This document shows positions 34,012 to 42,260 of a stretch of DNA of 64,000 bases, piece after piece (within the stretch, counting starts at the first letter, position 1; each line of letters starts with the position of its first letter). The notes under the pieces were generated by a model. The model saw nothing but the letters and a program-made list of their open reading frames with translations. It was not told where the DNA came from and made no database searches. Source of the stretch: UBA5859 sp041940025 (GTDB lineage: Bacteria > Pseudomonadota > Gammaproteobacteria > UBA5859). A program made the position numbers and the translations under genes. The stretch is from the NCBI GenBank assembly GCA_041940025.1, contig JBGTSY010000011.1, forward strand, positions 1 to 64,000. Reading direction: 5' to 3'.

Positions 34012-35874
34012 ATGAAAACTATTAAATGGAAAATTAAAACCAGTCATTGGTTACAAATATTACTTTTTATTCCCGCTATTCTCTCCTTGGCGACGGTGTC
34101 CTTTTTCTCCTGGTGGGCGCATGATAAAGCAGTACAACAGATGATCCATCACGAAGGGGATCTGCTGATGCGCCAATTGACGGTAGCCTCTCGCGCTGCA
34201 CTTAAAGCAAACGATCCTGCACGACTTCAGGAAATTGTCGCCGCATTAGAGAAAGCCCCAGAGATTCGCAGTATCAAACTCCTTAATCACAATAATCGCT
34301 CTGTATTTGAATATAAGAGCGATTTTATTTATGACGATTCGTTCGTTGAATATACACAGCTGGTTATGGATGATTCCGTTGAACCTGTCGCCCTACTGGG
34401 TGCAATAAAACTCCAGATGTCTGAACAATATTATTTAGATAATAAGAATATTATTCTTACCTCTCTAATTCCGATAGTCTTAACCTATTTATTGGTGTTA
34501 TTACTTGTTGGTCGCTGGCACCGTCGAACCATTGCCGCGCCCATCGATACAGCTATCCATAGCATCAATCTCATGCGCCAGGGCACGCCTATCTCAATCG
34601 AAAATAAACCTAAAGGCGAGGTCGGTCATCTAATAGCCAATATTAACTCCCTATCAGAGCATTTGCAGCACAGCAAAGAGCAAGATGAAAAACAAAAACG
34701 CGCACTGAAATCACAATTGAACATGCTGGCTCGTTCTCAACAAGACACAATAGATGCACTCAACAGCAACGAAGGTTTTTTGAATATTCTGAATGAAGAA
34801 ATTAGAGGACTGGTAAGCACAATCAAGTTGATGGTTCATATGATATCAAACACCAAAAGCGCCTCCTTAAAGGAGCGATATCTCCTTTCAGCTAGAAAGA
34901 ATGCGGACTACCTAGAAGCGCTAGTAGAAGAAGCGAGCGAATTTATACGGCTGGCATCCGGGCATTTTGATTTTTGTGCTCAGGCCTGTGATCCCGCTGT
35001 CGTGATCGAGGAGTGTGTAGAATCTCTGAATGGACTATGCAAAGATAAAAAGGTTCGTTTGACAGTGGAGCCGCTGGAAGAGCAATTGATAGCCGGACAC
35101 GATTTATATACGGATCCGAATTATCTCGCTCAAGCGATTATTAACTTATTACACGGTGCAATCATGCACCCCAATATTGACCAGGTTGTGTTAAAACAAC
35201 CTCGACTGCATTCAACTTTAGAGAAGACCTCTTTAATATTCGCAATCAAGATGCATGGCCGTAAAGCCGTCTCCCCCGATCAGTTGGAACATAGTGTCAC
35301 CGTAACAGTTGCAAAACGCATCATCGAAAACCTTGGCGGTCAGTTAACTTTAGAATCAAACCCAAAACAAAACCTTTTAACCTTTAGTTTTGGGGTGCTT
35401 GTGGAGATGACTCCAAAGATTGAGCAAGAGTTGAAGGATGTGAGTAGTCAACAGACTGAGCAAATGGAAATGCTGTTTTTCTGCAGCGACTTAAGAGAAG
35501 CCAGTTTGATTAAGTCCCAGTTTGCCAATTCTAGCCAAAAATTTGAGATTTCAAATGAATTCGATCGATGCGGCAACATTTATGGGGAGCGACAATCCTC
35601 AGTGGTTATCTTAGAGGCATCTGATGATACGCACTACGTCAAAGCCGCACACGAAATCCGAGCCAAGGAAAAACAGTTAGCAATAGAGCCCTGCCTGTTA
35701 GTGGCCCTATCGACCGATAAAATTGATATCCTGACTAGCACTCATCAAGGATTATTTGATGCAGTGCTGCAAAAACCGAATGGAATACTGAATTTGTATC
35801 GATTGCTTTCTGATCTCGGCTCTGCAAAAAAAGATATCGATCTCTATTTGCACTCTCTTTGTTTACCGAATTAA
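34012..35874 (+). CDS. Degenerate hybrid sensor histidine kinase (BarA-like layout, catalytic residues lost)
   Basis: The layout is that of a membrane hybrid kinase: TM1 about residues 15-33, a periplasmic region about 40-145, TM2 about 147-166, a HAMP-like region 170-225, coiled coil 220-250, a DHp-like helix, an HATPase-like domain 325-465 and a receiver-like domain 480-605. The key residues are gone. The SHE-x-R phosphoacceptor site reads NEEIRG (about 261-266); the HATPase N-box is NLLHGAIMH, the D-x-G-x-G box is absent, and GLGL reads VTVT before the retained IIENLGGQLTLES; the receiver Asp reads Glu in SVVILEAS, though the late KP pair remains (VLQKPN). It is full length without frameshifts, so it is probably expressed as a non-catalytic sensor or partner. 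Confidence 0.75.
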   Translation: MKTIKWKIKTSHWLQILLFIPAILSLATVSFFSWWAHDKAVQQMIHHEGDLLMRQLTVASRAALKANDPARLQEIVAALEKAPEIRSIKLLNHNNRSVFEYKSDFIYDDSFVEYTQLVMDDSVEPVALLGAIKLQMSEQYYLDNKNIILTSLIPIVLTYLLVLLLVGRWHRRTIAAPIDTAIHSINLMRQGTPISIENKPKGEVGHLIANINSLSEHLQHSKEQDEKQKRALKSQLNMLARSQQDTIDALNSNEGFLNILNEEIRGLVSTIKLMVHMISNTKSASLKERYLLSARKNADYLEALVEEASEFIRLASGHFDFCAQACDPAVVIEECVESLNGLCKDKKVRLTVEPLEEQLIAGHDLYTDPNYLAQAIINLLHGAIMHPNIDQVVLKQPRLHSTLEKTSLIFAIKMHGRKAVSPDQLEHSVTVTVAKRIIENLGGQLTLESNPKQNLLTFSFGVLVEMTPKIEQELKDVSSQQTEQMEMLFFCSDLREASLIKSQFANSSQKFEISNEFDRCGNIYGERQSSVVILEASDDTHYVKAAHEIRAKEKQLAIEPCLLVALSTDKIDILTSTHQGLFDAVLQKPNGILNLYRLLSDLGSAKKDIDLYLHSLCLPN

Positions 35875-35969
35875 ACCCTATGACATCTCCGTTTATGCGG
35901 TCATCCTAAACAATCTATATAGGAAAAGCGTATAGTGAGCCATGGAATCGGTTTATGCTATTTACCGCT

Positions 35970-36240
35970 TTAAGGAACCTCTGATTAAGTCCATGCTATT
36001 TCTGTCTTTCAGGTTTTCTCGTGATCGAGACGTAGGTTTGAAACAATGTCTAGACCTTGTGAAAAGCCACAACAAAGAGCAGGGGAAACCCTGCAAGCCC
36101 CGCAGGGCGAGGCCTGAAGCGCACATTTGCTGCGTTGCAAATCTCGCCAAGGACTCAGGTCACTACCTTCGCTTTGCGCCTTGCAACTGCACGCTTGAGG
36201 TCATGCAGAAACAGTATGGACTTAATCAGAGGTTCCTTAA
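35970..36240. mobile_element. MITE-like non-autonomous element with 31-bp terminal inverted repeats
   Basis: GGAACCTCTGATTAAGTCCA at 35974 is repeated in inverse orientation ending at 36236. The repeats are 31 bp with two mismatches. TTAA flanks both ends (35970-35973 and 36237-36240), as for a TTAA or TA target duplication. The 263-bp element has a small internal hairpin (CCCTGC and GCAGGG near 36090) and no transposase. The parent transposon family is not known to me. It sits between the degenerate kinase gene and the glutamate-synthase-like gene. Confidence 0.8.
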
Positions 36241-36310
36241 TAAACCCTGTCTAAGGTTTACTTTATTATGAGACGTAAAAATCGCATGTAACGGATCAAG
36301 GCGTTAGAAA

Positions 36311-37816
36311 ATGGAATCATTACTGTTATTCATAGAGGGCCCTGTACTAAGAATGTTAGTAGTGCTTGCGGGTCTGTTTATTCTGTTTTTAGGAAGCGGA
36401 TTTTTAGTGCTAGTCGTAATGGCTATAGCGGATCGATTTCAAACCAAACAGGCGATACGGCGCAATTTTCCCTTAATTGGTCGATTCCGTTACTTTTTCG
36501 AAAAACTGGGGGAATTTTTCCGTCAGTATTTTTTTGCTCTCGATAGGGAGGAAATGCCTTTCAACCGTGCACAACGAGGCTGGGCATACCGCGCCGCGAA
36601 AAATCTGGATAACACTGTTGCTTTTGGATCCACAAGAGATATTAAACCAGAGGGCACGGTCTTGTTCGTCAATTGCCCCTATCCTACTCTAGATTCAGAA
36701 GCCATGAACCCTTCACGTTTAGTGGTTGGCCCCTATTGCCCGAATCCCTACCAAACCGATAAGGTGTTTCACATTTCTGGAATGAGTTATGGAGCCGTTT
36801 CCAAACCGGCAGTGATTGCATTATCCAAGGGAGCCGCCCTGTGCGGATGTTGGCTCAACACCGGGGAAGGTGGACTCTCTCCTTACCACCTGTCCGGTGG
36901 CGCGGACCTCGTTTTCCAAATTGGTACGGCTAACTATGGTGTGCGAAAACAGGATGGCAGTTTAGATCACAAGGCACTACGAGACATCTCTGGTATCGAG
37001 CAGGTACGCATGTTCGAACTCAAACTCAGCCAGGGCGCGAAACCGGGGAAAGGCGGTATCTTACCCGCTGAAAAAGTGACAGATGAAATCGCCTCTATCC
37101 GAGGCATTGAAGCTGGCAAAGCCTCGATTAGCCCTAACCGGCACTTAGAAGTCACAGATGAAACTTCCTTAATACAATTGGTACTCAAAGTCAGAGAAAT
37201 AACGGCTAAACCAGTGGGAATTAAATTTGTGCTTGGCGCATGGGGATGGCTAGATGATTTATTCAAAGAAATCAATCGTCAGGGTTTAGAGTCAGCGCCG
37301 GATTTTATCAGCCTAGACAGTGCTGACGGCGGTACGGGAGCGGCACCCATGTCTTTAATGGATGATGTCGGTATGAGTGTGCGTGAATCTCTACCTTTGT
37401 TGGTAGATAAATTAGAAGAATATGGCCTACGCGAAAGAATCAAGGTCATTGCTTCGGGTAAACTCATTACACCTTCTGATATCGCCTGGGCGCTCTGTGT
37501 GGGTGCGGACTTTGTTGTCTCTGCGCGTGGATTCATGTTTGCGTTGGGATGTATCCAGGCCATGCAATGTAACAAAAATAGCTGTCCATCGGGTGTTGCA
37601 ACCCATGACAAGCACTTACAAAGAGGCTTGGTGCCTACAGAAAAAGCAATCAGAGTCGCCCATTATCAAATGAATATGGAAAAAGAGCTGGAGATCATTG
37701 CTCATTCCTGTGGTGTTCAAGAACCGAGACGATTAAAACGACACCATGCCCGGGTAGTTACAAAAAGTGGAAAATCTGTTCCACTAGACGAACTATATTC
37801 ATCATCTAGGAGTTAA
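36311..37816 (+). CDS. FMN-binding glutamate-synthase-like membrane-anchored protein
   Basis: A 501-residue protein with an N-terminal membrane helix (about residues 14-38) and a glutamate-synthase-type FMN barrel: NTGEGGLSPYHLSGGADLV (about 187-205), KPGKGGILPAEKVTDEIA (about 244-261), SLDSADGGTGAAPMSLMDD (about 336-354), and the cysteine region CNKNSCPSGVATHDK (about 421-435), which in GltB domains binds a 3Fe-4S cluster. There is no glutaminase domain, so it is one of the stand-alone family members of unproven reaction found widely in Proteobacteria. It starts 70 bp after the MITE-like element, which may have brought or removed promoter sequence. Confidence 0.85.
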   Translation: MESLLLFIEGPVLRMLVVLAGLFILFLGSGFLVLVVMAIADRFQTKQAIRRNFPLIGRFRYFFEKLGEFFRQYFFALDREEMPFNRAQRGWAYRAAKNLDNTVAFGSTRDIKPEGTVLFVNCPYPTLDSEAMNPSRLVVGPYCPNPYQTDKVFHISGMSYGAVSKPAVIALSKGAALCGCWLNTGEGGLSPYHLSGGADLVFQIGTANYGVRKQDGSLDHKALRDISGIEQVRMFELKLSQGAKPGKGGILPAEKVTDEIASIRGIEAGKASISPNRHLEVTDETSLIQLVLKVREITAKPVGIKFVLGAWGWLDDLFKEINRQGLESAPDFISLDSADGGTGAAPMSLMDDVGMSVRESLPLLVDKLEEYGLRERIKVIASGKLITPSDIAWALCVGADFVVSARGFMFALGCIQAMQCNKNSCPSGVATHDKHLQRGLVPTEKAIRVAHYQMNMEKELEIIAHSCGVQEPRRLKRHHARVVTKSGKSVPLDELYSSSRS

Positions 37817-37929
37817 GATTTGAATTTAAGGTTGATGTTGGCAATAGCCGTTAACTTTCCATATAACAGAAAAATTTAGCATTAGGTCACTCGACTTAGT
37901 GTGGATCAGATAGGGAATTCGCGTAGATT

Positions 37930-39720
37930 ATGTCCATTTTGGAGCAAGTTGTTGTTTATCTTGCCGCCGCTACCATTGCTGTGCCACTGTTTCATCGCTT
38001 TAAGTTAAGCGATGTTTTGGGGTATTTGGCTATTGGCGTGGTGCTTGGGCCCTGGGGTATCGCATTTGTCAGTGATCCCGAACAGATTATGGAATTTGCT
38101 GAGTTGGGCGTAGTATTTCTTCTATTTATTATAGGATTGGAGCTAAACCCAGCGCGATTGTGGGTGTTTCGCCGCTACTTAATTAATTTAGGCGCGACTC
38201 AAGTATTTGTGGTGGGGACCTTTCTGGCGATTTTGGCGCGATTGCTAGGAGTAGACTGGGCCGCAGGTTTCGTTATCGGTTTTGCCTTGGCGCTTTCCAG
38301 TACTGCGTTTGTCTTACAATTTTTAAGAGAGCGCAACCACTTGATGCGTCCCCATGGGCGCGCTGCATTTGGTGTGCTCCTATTTCAAGACATCGCCATT
38401 ATTCCACTTTTGGGTATCATGTACGTCATGGCGCCTGCAACGGAATCCTCAGAGATAAGTGAAGTCGTTTTGCAAGTAGTAAGCTCCGTTGGATTAATTG
38501 CTGCTTTCATCCTATTCGGCCATTTCCTGCTGCGCCCGGTGTTCAGACTATTAGCAGAGGTGCAAATCAGGGAGGCTTTCTTAGCAGGTGCATTATTATT
38601 AGTTTTAGGGTCAGCATTATTGATGGAATACGCCGGTATGACTATGGCGTTTGGCGCATTCCTGGCGGGAGTACTACTGGCTGATTCAGAGTATCGCCAC
38701 CAATTAGAAGCGGACATCGCGCCTTTTAAGGGACTGCTTTTAGGTCTGTTTTTTATCGCTATAGGCATGCTGGTAGATCTGAGTTATCTCTCCACAGAGC
38801 CTCTCACGGTCTTGATGTTGGTCGCCATATTAGTGGGCATGAAGACTAGTTTGATATTTTTTCTTGGTCGTGGCTTTAAATTGTCCTTACAGGACTCTTT
38901 CGGTTTGGGGATCTGTCTCTCTCAAGGGGGGGAATTGGCGTTTGTTCTGTTAACAGAAGCGGCCAATGTAGCCCTAATCACACAGGAGATCCAATCTATT
39001 CTAGTATTGGTGATCACCCTATCTATTGCGACCACGCCTATTCTTTACTTTTTATACGAGAATTTTTTTCAATCGCTAGGGGATCAAGACTATAGTGAAA
39101 ATCTGCCAGGTGACACTGAAATCATCATTGCCGGTTTTGGCCGTTTTGCGCAAATCATAGCGCGGGTGCTGTCATCTAAAAACATCCCTTTTACTGCAAT
39201 CGAGAAAAATCCATCGCAAGTAGAATTCGTGCGACGATTTGGCAATAAAATATATTTTGGTGATGCGTCCGATCTGGATTTACTCAGAGCGGCCAATACG
39301 GAACAAGCGAAGATTTTTATAATAGCGGTGGACGATGTGGAAGACTCACTACTGATCGCACAGCTGATCCGCGAATATTTCCCCCACTTGGTCATTTTGG
39401 CCCGCGCACGAAACCGGCAACATGAATTGGTTTTAAGAAGTCTCGGTGTGCAAAATATCGTGCGAGAGACGTTACACTCGAGCCTCTACCTAACAGAAAA
39501 ATTACTCACCGAGCAAGGATTCAGTCAGGATGAAGCCCATTCAATTGTTGATACTTTTAAACAACATGATGCAAAAACACTGATGATGCAGCTAGCAGTA
39601 CACCAAGACGAAGAAGCTTTAATCCAGACTACAAAAAGCGCCGCTGAAGAGTTAAGAGCGTTGTTTGATCGAGATGAACAAGCGAAAGATCATTTGGATG
39701 AAAAAAGCGACCGACAATAA
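37930..39720 (+). CDS. CPA2-family K+/H+ antiporter with TrkA-N domain (KefB/KefC-like)
   Basis: Twelve or so membrane helices cover residues 1-380, with CPA2 landmarks: GYLAIGVVLGPWGIAFVSDP (about 31-50), FLLFIIGLELNPARLW, GFALALSSTAFVLQFLRER and FQDIAIIPLLGI. The cytosolic part has a Rossmann TrkA-N/RCK domain (EIIIAGFGRFAQIIARVL, about 397-414; IYFGDASDLDLLRAA, about 440-454), so transport is likely ligand-gated, by glutathione adducts in Kef proteins. The length of 596 aa fits KefB/C. No KefG/F-type ancillary gene is adjacent. It is a single gene in the same direction as its neighbours. Confidence 0.9.
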   Translation: MSILEQVVVYLAAATIAVPLFHRFKLSDVLGYLAIGVVLGPWGIAFVSDPEQIMEFAELGVVFLLFIIGLELNPARLWVFRRYLINLGATQVFVVGTFLAILARLLGVDWAAGFVIGFALALSSTAFVLQFLRERNHLMRPHGRAAFGVLLFQDIAIIPLLGIMYVMAPATESSEISEVVLQVVSSVGLIAAFILFGHFLLRPVFRLLAEVQIREAFLAGALLLVLGSALLMEYAGMTMAFGAFLAGVLLADSEYRHQLEADIAPFKGLLLGLFFIAIGMLVDLSYLSTEPLTVLMLVAILVGMKTSLIFFLGRGFKLSLQDSFGLGICLSQGGELAFVLLTEAANVALITQEIQSILVLVITLSIATTPILYFLYENFFQSLGDQDYSENLPGDTEIIIAGFGRFAQIIARVLSSKNIPFTAIEKNPSQVEFVRRFGNKIYFGDASDLDLLRAANTEQAKIFIIAVDDVEDSLLIAQLIREYFPHLVILARARNRQHELVLRSLGVQNIVRETLHSSLYLTEKLLTEQGFSQDEAHSIVDTFKQHDAKTLMMQLAVHQDEEALIQTTKSAAEELRALFDRDEQAKDHLDEKSDRQ

Positions 39721-39823
39721 TATTTTGGGATTGGTGGTACTTTTAATTAAAATACCGCCCGACAACGAAACCTGGCCCAGTGACGGCCAATAGCCGTTCA
39801 GCGTACTGACATGGAGTGTTCGA

Positions 39824-40120
39824 TTGATAAAAGTAAAAAATAGCGTCATACATGGTAAAGGGTTATTTGCCTCGCGCCCCATTCGAGAAGGCCAATGGTT
39901 GGGCAAATGTATGATTAGACATGGCGCAAAGAAAGTTGGCCCCTACTCTCTTTGGGATCAATCTGGTGAGACCTTTGTAGAAGTGATGTGTCGGCTCAGA
40001 TTCATCAATCATTCAAAAGAACCTAATGTGGAATATCAGGATGATTTATCGGTCATCGCGCTGAGGAACATTCAGCCAGGGGAAGAGCTCACCCATGATT
40101 ATGGTGACGATTGGGAATGA
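39824..40120 (+). CDS. Minimal SET-domain protein (98 aa)
   Basis: A stand-alone SET domain. It has GKGLFASRPIREGQWLG (about residues 11-27), the pseudoknot motif RFINHSKEPNVEY (about 58-70) and the terminal GEELTHDYGDDWE. These correspond to the SAM/lysine-channel motifs NH-x-x-x-PN and ELT-x-DY of protein-lysine methyltransferases. At 98 residues it lacks pre- and post-SET parts. The start is TTG 39824, supported by GGAG (39813-39816) at good spacing and by absence of an in-frame ATG. Bacterial SET proteins have few known targets, and none is indicated by the neighbours. Confidence 0.8.
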   Translation: MIKVKNSVIHGKGLFASRPIREGQWLGKCMIRHGAKKVGPYSLWDQSGETFVEVMCRLRFINHSKEPNVEYQDDLSVIALRNIQPGEELTHDYGDDWE

Positions 40121-40424
40121 GCACCTGCATCCAGGTGTTAATTTACTTGACATAATCGGGTAAATATTTACTTAACTGACTAGCAAATATACATCTAATT
40201 CTACAAATATAATGAAATCATTGATTTTTGCCGCTCTGAATTCGTAATTGTGTCGAATTCATTGGTACGATTGTTTATTTTTCTGACACTTTTTGATTAT
40301 TCAGTTCAAAATACAAGCAATCGAAGCCCAATTTAACTATTTTTACGCTTTTTCCTGCCTTGTTTAAAATACATTAAATTACTCAAAAATTTGTTAACTT
40401 GTTGATATTATTGTAATTATTATT

Positions 40425-40440
40425 TGGTATGTTGGTTGCT
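40425..40440 (+). promoter_or_regulatory. Sigma-54-type promoter for the PEP-CTERM gene
   Basis: TGGTATGTTGGTTGCT has GG (40426-40427) and GC (40438-40439) separated by exactly 10 bases and matches TGGCACG-N4-TTGCT at most positions. Transcription would start near 40451, leaving a leader of about 65 bases before the ATG with GGAGG. PEP-CTERM genes in other species are known to use RpoN promoters under the PrsK/PrsR system. Confidence 0.6.
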
Positions 40441-40515
40441 TTATGATTTCGTAGTTAATGTTCTACGTAACAAAACAATACAACAAAGCAATTTAAAATT
40501 TCCTGGAGGAATAAA

Positions 40516-41124
40516 ATGAAAATATTCACTAAGGCTGTGTTCGCGGTTTCAGTCTCTCTGTTAAGCTTCGGTGCATCCGCTGCCATTGTCACCACTGATT
40601 TCTTAGATTACGTCTCTAAGCCTAATCCGGCCGACTACGGTAATTTCCCTAGCCCAAATCTTTGTGAGAACGGATTGGGACTACCTTGCGATCAGTTTGA
40701 ACTGATTCAGATAGACTACGATTCTAGCTTGTGGGGAAATGATTGGAATAACGTAGTGTCCGCCACCCTTGAGATTTGGTTAAGTAAATATCAGATTGAA
40801 TTTGGTAGCGAAATCGCTGTCATCGAGAGTATTGAGCTCAGTGCTATCGGCACCTACCTGTGGGCAGAAGTGGATGGCTTTGCTCCCAGTGCTTATGGCC
40901 CGGTCGATGTGTTGAATTTCTTGAAAAACGGTAACAATGACGATATTTTCACCGCTATGTTAAAAGCTGAGAACAATAGTTTCGAATATCATCAAGGTAT
41001 TTTGTCTGTTACCTATGAAGATGGCTTGAATCCTCCAACTGGCGTACCTGCGCCTACAACCCTACTTTTGATGGGTCTGGGTCTGTTGGGATTAGGTGCG
41101 ACTCGACGTCGCCTATCCGCCTAA
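40516..41124 (+). CDS. PEP-CTERM-type exported protein
   Basis: A 202-residue exported protein. The signal peptide ends at FGASAA (about residue 23). The mature part is acidic and aromatic with no known domain. The C-terminus has the tripartite sorting tail: PAPTT, the hydrophobic LLLMGLGLLGLGA, and basic TRRRLSA. The motif reads VPAP rather than VPEP, a tolerated variant. Exosortase EpsH/XrtA would cleave it near the PAP and link or release the protein, often with exopolysaccharide. The leader has CTGGAGGAATAAA before the ATG. It is monocistronic with a sigma-54-type promoter upstream and a strong terminator downstream. No exosortase gene is in the window. Confidence 0.82.
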   Translation: MKIFTKAVFAVSVSLLSFGASAAIVTTDFLDYVSKPNPADYGNFPSPNLCENGLGLPCDQFELIQIDYDSSLWGNDWNNVVSATLEIWLSKYQIEFGSEIAVIESIELSAIGTYLWAEVDGFAPSAYGPVDVLNFLKNGNNDDIFTAMLKAENNSFEYHQGILSVTYEDGLNPPTGVPAPTTLLLMGLGLLGLGATRRRLSA

Positions 41125-41153
41125 TAGATAGCACTCTATTGCGCATGAAAAAA

Positions 41154-41179
41154 GCCGGGACTCTCCCGGCTTTTTTTTT
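41154..41179 (+). terminator. Strong Rho-independent terminator after the PEP-CTERM gene
   Basis: GCCGGGA (41154-41160), loop CTC, TCCCGGC (41164-41170), followed by nine T. An A run precedes it, extending the stem. Confidence 0.92.
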
Positions 41180-41301
41180 GCTAACACCACAATCTTATAA
41201 ATAACTTTTATTAGCTTTATTGCCTGCTGAAGCCGCTTCAATGATACTCTTGGCGGTGAATAACTAGAATGAAATAACAAAACACCAGCCAGGAGGAAGT
41301 T

Positions 41302-41769
41302 ATGTTAAGTCCACCCGTTGCCAAAATAAACCCGCCAGGCGTGCCCATAGAAAGAGGAAAAATTCACGAATTTGCCTGCTCCATTTACGATGACAATCCG
41401 CTCTATCACGATTTAGAAGCAGCCAAGGCTGCCGGTTTACCTTCAGTGGTAGCACCGCCCACCTATACATCAGTACAAGCATTCTTTTTCGATCCAAAAG
41501 ACGCAGGCGCCCTTCTGGAAAGCGGCCTGGATCTTGATTTGCGTTTTGTACTCCATGGCGGTCAAGAGTTTTATTTCGAACGCCCGATTTTTGCGGGTGA
41601 TGTCTTAACTGCCCATCAAGGTGAGATGCGTACCTACGAAAAAGAAGGTAAACGCGGCGGATTAATGAAATTCGCCGAAATGGAGTCCTATTACACGGAT
41701 GAAAACAACGAAGTGGTATTGCGCGTGAAAAACATCCTCATTCAAACTGCGGGGGTAGTAAAAAAATGA
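41302..41769 (+). CDS. MaoC-like/FAS1-type dehydratase subunit (non-catalytic partner)
   Basis: A 155-residue hot-dog-fold protein like HadA/HadC or the N-terminal MaoC half. It opens with GVPIERGKIHEFACSIYDDN (about residues 16-35) and continues to VAPPTYTSVQAFFFDP. The family hydratase motif would be GD-x-NP-x-H-x-D, but here it reads DDNPLYHD, with Tyr in place of the catalytic His; in split hydratases the subunit of this kind is structural. It has a strong CAGGAGGAAG ribosome site and overlaps the next gene by ATGA, so both are made together as a heteromer. The pair should hydrate an enoyl-CoA. Confidence 0.82.
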   Translation: MLSPPVAKINPPGVPIERGKIHEFACSIYDDNPLYHDLEAAKAAGLPSVVAPPTYTSVQAFFFDPKDAGALLESGLDLDLRFVLHGGQEFYFERPIFAGDVLTAHQGEMRTYEKEGKRGGLMKFAEMESYYTDENNEVVLRVKNILIQTAGVVKK

Positions 41770-42188
41770 GTACTTCAGCTTTTGACAACATTAAAGAAGG
41801 CGATGAATTTGAACTCGTGCATAAAGGATTCACGCGTACCGATTTTGTTCGTTACGCAGGTGGTGGTGGAGACTTTAATCCCATTCACCATGACGAATCC
41901 TTTGCCAAGATGTCAGGTAACGAGACGGTATTTGGCATGGGCATGTTAACCGCTGGCATGCTGAGTCGAGTACCTGCCAAATGGTTTGGAGCAGAAAACG
42001 TGAAGAGTTTTGGCATTCGCTTTAAATCCAGATTATGGCCTGGAGACAATGTTACTTTTAAAGGTGTGGTGAACAAGGTCTACGAAGAAAATGGCGTCAC
42101 GCATGTGGATATGGATCTCACCGCCATCAACCAAAAAGAAGAGTTACTGATTCAAGGTTTTGCTACCTGCCGACCCTGGAAAGCGTGA
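41766..42188 (+). CDS. MaoC-like (R)-specific enoyl-CoA hydratase, catalytic subunit
   Basis: A 140-residue hot-dog-fold protein with an intact hydratase-2 motif GGGGDFNPIHHDESFAKMSG (about residues 33-52), containing the catalytic Asp and His. The remaining strands (GMGMLTAGMLSRVPAKWFG, FGIRFKSRLWPGDNVTFKG) are typical of MaoC. Translation is coupled to the upstream subunit through an ATGA overlap. Convergent downstream is an acyl-CoA dehydrogenase, which would supply the enoyl-CoA, so the locus looks like part of a beta-oxidation-like pathway, possibly together with the acyl-CoA synthetases at 10.9-14.2 kb. The substrate is unknown. Confidence 0.87.
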   Translation: MSTSAFDNIKEGDEFELVHKGFTRTDFVRYAGGGGDFNPIHHDESFAKMSGNETVFGMGMLTAGMLSRVPAKWFGAENVKSFGIRFKSRLWPGDNVTFKGVVNKVYEENGVTHVDMDLTAINQKEELLIQGFATCRPWKA

Positions 42189-42208
42189 ATGAGATTTTCT
42201 AATAGGAC

Positions 42209-42230
42209 AGGCCCCTTTTCGGGGCCTTTC
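42209..42230 (+). terminator. Terminator after the MaoC pair
   Basis: AGGCCCC (42209-42215), loop TTTTC, GGGGCCT (42221-42227), followed by a short T-rich stretch. It separates the MaoC genes from the convergent acyl-CoA dehydrogenase gene. Confidence 0.75.
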
Positions 42231-42260
42231 TATTTTAAATTGATGAACTGATACGATGAA

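Noticed and set aside
35942..36271. 109-codon plus-strand ORF spanning the inverted-repeat element
   Set aside because: It lies almost wholly inside the MITE-like element, reads through both terminal repeats and has no family signal.
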